Shown in pieces: positions 14,189-15,694 of a stretch of 15,694 bases of DNA. The position numbers were made by a program, and so were the translations under genes. The notes below the pieces were generated by a model. The model worked only from the letters and a program-made list of their open reading frames with translations. It was not told the origin of the DNA and searched no databases. Each line of letters begins with the position of its first letter. Position 1 is the stretch's first letter. Source of the stretch: Acetobacteraceae bacterium (lineage in GTDB: Bacteria; Pseudomonadota; Alphaproteobacteria; Acetobacterales; Acetobacteraceae); contig CANJSR010000055.1 of assembly GCA_947476855.1 (NCBI GenBank), positions 1 to 15,694 on the forward strand, given 5' to 3'.

Positions 14189-14341
14189 TCAACCGCCTCC
14201 CATCATCTTCACGATGGTGATGGCGTAGAACAGGGCGCAGAGGCCGAACAGGACGAACATGATCGCCCAGTTGCGGCCGCGGCGGCGGCGGCGGAATTCA
14301 TCCGCCTCGGTTAGCGTGGGTCTCGGCGGGTGCTTGGCCAT
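14189..14341 (-). CDS. Small CoxF-like single-pass membrane protein
   Basis: This 50-residue protein was found by translating the gap between ctaB and ctaG. It has a soluble N-terminus, a run of arginines (RRRRRGR, 17-23), one membrane helix (about 25-44) and ends TIVKMMGGG. The TIVK sequence at the end of the helix, the basic block before it and the position between ctaB and ctaG match the small CoxF/assembly proteins of alphaproteobacterial oxidase operons, whose role is poorly defined. By the positive-inside rule the arginines should be cytoplasmic. The ATG at 14341 starts MAKHPPRPTL; no strong ribosome-binding site is seen. Its stop is one base before the ctaG start. Confidence 0.8.
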   Translation of the reverse strand: MAKHPPRPTLTEADEFRRRRRGRNWAIMFVLFGLCALFYAITIVKMMGGG

Positions 14342-14372
14342 GGCAAAGGTGTGGGGTGCCTGCCGCCCTTCG

Positions 14373-15344
14373 TCAACCGATGATTCGGTCGACTGCGAGC
14401 GCGCCGAACAGGATGAACAGATACAGGATCGAGAACTTGAAGGCGGCGCGGGCGGGCGCGTCGTTGGTCAGGCTGACGCCGGTCGCATCCTGCTTGTCCC
14501 TGAAGACGCGCCAGACGCTGACCAGGAATCCCGCCCCCAGCACGGCGGCGGTGACGGCGTAGATCATGCCGCTGAAACCCATGAACCAGGGCACCAGCGT
14601 CAGCGGCACCAGGCCCAGCGTATACAGAACGATCTGCTTGCGGGTTTCCTTGCCGCCCGCCACCACGGGCAGCATCGGGATGCCGGCCCGCCGGTAGTCG
14701 TCGTTCGCCCACAGCGCGAGCGACCAGAAGTGCGGCGGTGTCCAGATGAAGATGATGCCGAACAGCACCACGGCCATCAGGTCGACCGACCCGGTGACCG
14801 CCGCCCAGCCGATGACCGGCGGGAAGGCTCCCGCCGCGCCGCCGATGACGATGTTCTGCGGCGTGCGGCGTTTCAGCCACATCGTGTAGACGAAGACGTA
14901 GAACGCGATCGACAGAGCCAGGACGGCCGCGGCGATCAGGTTCACCGCCAGTCCCATCACCAGTACGGCGCCCGCCGCAAGAGTGATGCCGTACCCGAGC
15001 GCCGCCGTCGGCTCGATCCGGCCGGCGGGGATGGGGCGGTTGGCGGTGCGGCGCATGATCGCGTCGATGTCGCGGTCGTACCACATGTTGATCGCGCCAC
15101 AGGCCCCAGCCGCCACGGCAATACAAAGGACGGCCGTGAAGCCGAGGACCGGATGGATCGATCCGGGCGCGACCATCAACCCGATCAGCCCGGTGAAGAC
15201 GACCAGCGTCATCACCCGCGGCTTGAGCAGCGCGATCCAGTCCTTCACGTCGGATTCCCCGACCTGGGCCGGGGCGTCAACGACGGACAAGGGGGATTTC
15301 TCCCCCCTGCCGGCGTCGACCAATGGTGCGGATAAATCGCTCAC
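14373..15344 (-). CDS. ctaB: Protoheme IX farnesyltransferase (heme O synthase)
   Basis: CtaB is an inner-membrane UbiA-family prenyltransferase that adds a farnesyl group to heme B, giving heme O for the aa3 oxidase. The product has the conserved entry ALLKPRVMTLVVFTGLIG (38-55), the first aspartate-rich motif NMWYDRDID (86-94) with MRRTANRPIPAGRI (97-110), the YTMWLKRRTPQNIVIGG loop and FIWTPPHFWSLALWANDDYR, with about nine membrane helices. GTG at 15344 follows the ctaD stop by four bases and gives 323 residues, including a soluble leader of about 33. The start is not certain: GTG at 15248, directly before KDWIALLKPRV and preceded by GGGGAA at good spacing, is a serious alternative. A small hairpin lies between these two possible starts. 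Confidence 0.93.
   Translation of the reverse strand: MSDLSAPLVDAGRGEKSPLSVVDAPAQVGESDVKDWIALLKPRVMTLVVFTGLIGLMVAPGSIHPVLGFTAVLCIAVAAGACGAINMWYDRDIDAIMRRTANRPIPAGRIEPTAALGYGITLAAGAVLVMGLAVNLIAAAVLALSIAFYVFVYTMWLKRRTPQNIVIGGAAGAFPPVIGWAAVTGSVDLMAVVLFGIIFIWTPPHFWSLALWANDDYRRAGIPMLPVVAGGKETRKQIVLYTLGLVPLTLVPWFMGFSGMIYAVTAAVLGAGFLVSVWRVFRDKQDATGVSLTNDAPARAAFKFSILYLFILFGALAVDRIIG
15291..15306 (-). repeat. GAAA-capped hairpin near the ctaB 5' end
   Basis: On the minus strand GGGGGA, GAAA and TCCCCC form a six-bp stem with a GNRA-type tetraloop, 38-53 bases after the GTG at 15344 and before the alternative GTG at 15248. It is within the leader codons if the first start is right. It could slow ribosomes, stabilise the message end of ctaD or hide an initiation site, or be coincidence in GC-rich DNA. 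Confidence 0.35.
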
Positions 15345-15348
15345 GGTC

Positions 15349-15694
15349 TTATTTGATCCGGGGCAGTTCCGTGAAGCTGTGGAAAGCCGGCGGCGAGGTC
15401 TGGGTCCATTCCAGCGTCGTCGCACCCTCACCCCAGTAGTTGTCGGCAACCTGCTCCTTCGAGGTGAAGGTCCGGTAGCAGACATAGAGGAACACCAGTA
15501 TCGCGATGCCGCTGATGTAGGAGCCGACCGAGGACACGTAGTTCCAGCCGGCGAACGCCTGCGGATAGTCGGGGTAGCGGCGCGGCATGCCGGACAGGCC
15601 CAGGAAGTGCTGCGGGAAGAACACCAGGTTCACCCCGATGAACGTCAGCCAGAAATGCACCCGGCCCCAGAACTCCGGATACTGGCGGCCGGAC
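15349..15694 (-). CDS. ctaD: Cytochrome c oxidase subunit I, C-terminal part (cut by window edge)
   Basis: CtaD is the catalytic subunit I of aa3 oxidase, holding heme a, heme a3 and CuB. Only its last 115 residues are in the window. They cover the last two membrane helices and the cytoplasmic tail: [20 protein letters not shown], then [32 protein letters not shown] and the end [16 protein letters not shown]. All are characteristic of the alphaproteobacterial and mitochondrial subunit I. The metal ligands lie upstream, outside the window. The open frame runs straight to the edge. It is the most upstream visible gene of the cta block, four bases before ctaB. Confidence 0.95.
   Translation of the reverse strand, partial: SGRQYPEFWGRVHFWLTFIGVNLVFFPQHFLGLSGMPRRYPDYPQAFAGWNYVSSVGSYISGIAILVFLYVCYRTFTSKEQVADNYWGEGATTLEWTQTSPPAFHSFTELPRIK

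Noticed and set aside
12355..14220. A 621-codon open frame on the plus strand opposite DUF983, ctaE and ctaG
   Set aside because: It runs across three well-identified oxidase genes and the gap between them, has no family resemblance and is explained by GC-rich codon bias on the other strand.
1..15694. Mobile elements, CRISPR arrays, tRNA or rRNA genes, or a defence island
   Set aside because: No transposase or integrase motifs, regularly spaced repeats or RNA-gene signatures were seen. The genes are ordinary core and transport genes with even composition.

Overview
The window is GC-rich, about two-thirds G+C by eye, and densely packed with chromosomal genes. It most likely comes from an alphaproteobacterium of the Rhodospirillales, perhaps Acetobacteraceae-like. 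Four things support this: a full-length CtrA cell-cycle regulator divergent from flagellar fliI; a cytochrome aa3 oxidase (cta) operon in the alphaproteobacterial order, including the tiny CoxF-like protein; a liv-type ABC transporter operon of the kind linked to an acyl-CoA synthetase; and frequent ATGA overlaps. The family placement is inferred from protein resemblance and has not been tested by search. I see no rRNA or tRNA genes, insertion sequences, integrases or CRISPR array.

Layout. (1) 1-614, minus: 5' part of fliI, the flagellar export ATPase, cut by the window edge. (2) 615-778: divergent control region with two inverted CtrA half-sites. (3) 779-1516, plus: ctrA, ending in the Ala-Ala tail typical of ClpXP-degraded CtrA. 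Its 3' end overlaps by 19 bp a minus-strand pair (1498-2732) made of a GT2 glycosyltransferase (TIGR04283-like) and a DUF2064/TIGR04282-like protein. (4) 2817-3995, plus: PA0069-family radical SAM protein. (5) 4145-10020, plus: a six-gene operon, livH-livM-livG-livF-(truncated AMP-binding protein)-livK. It has a candidate promoter with a dyad over the -35 and ends at a strong hairpin terminator. (6) 10039-15694, minus: ctaD (3' end only), ctaB, coxF-like, ctaG, ctaE, DUF983, surf1 and an M32 metallocarboxypeptidase, closely spaced and read right to left.

How the genes work together. LivK in the periplasm should capture a small carboxylate or amino acid, LivH/LivM form the membrane channel, and LivG/LivF supply ATP hydrolysis. 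In related operons an acyl-CoA synthetase sits among these genes. Here it survives only as an N-terminal domain whose ATP-binding loop has lost its motif and whose C-terminal half is missing. This is the most unusual object in the window. In the cta block, CtaD and CtaE are oxidase subunits I and III, CtaB makes heme O, CtaG delivers copper to CuB, SURF1 helps heme insertion into subunit I, and the CoxF-like and DUF983 proteins are small membrane proteins of this locus. The carboxypeptidase is translationally coupled to surf1 but has no known role in oxidase biogenesis.
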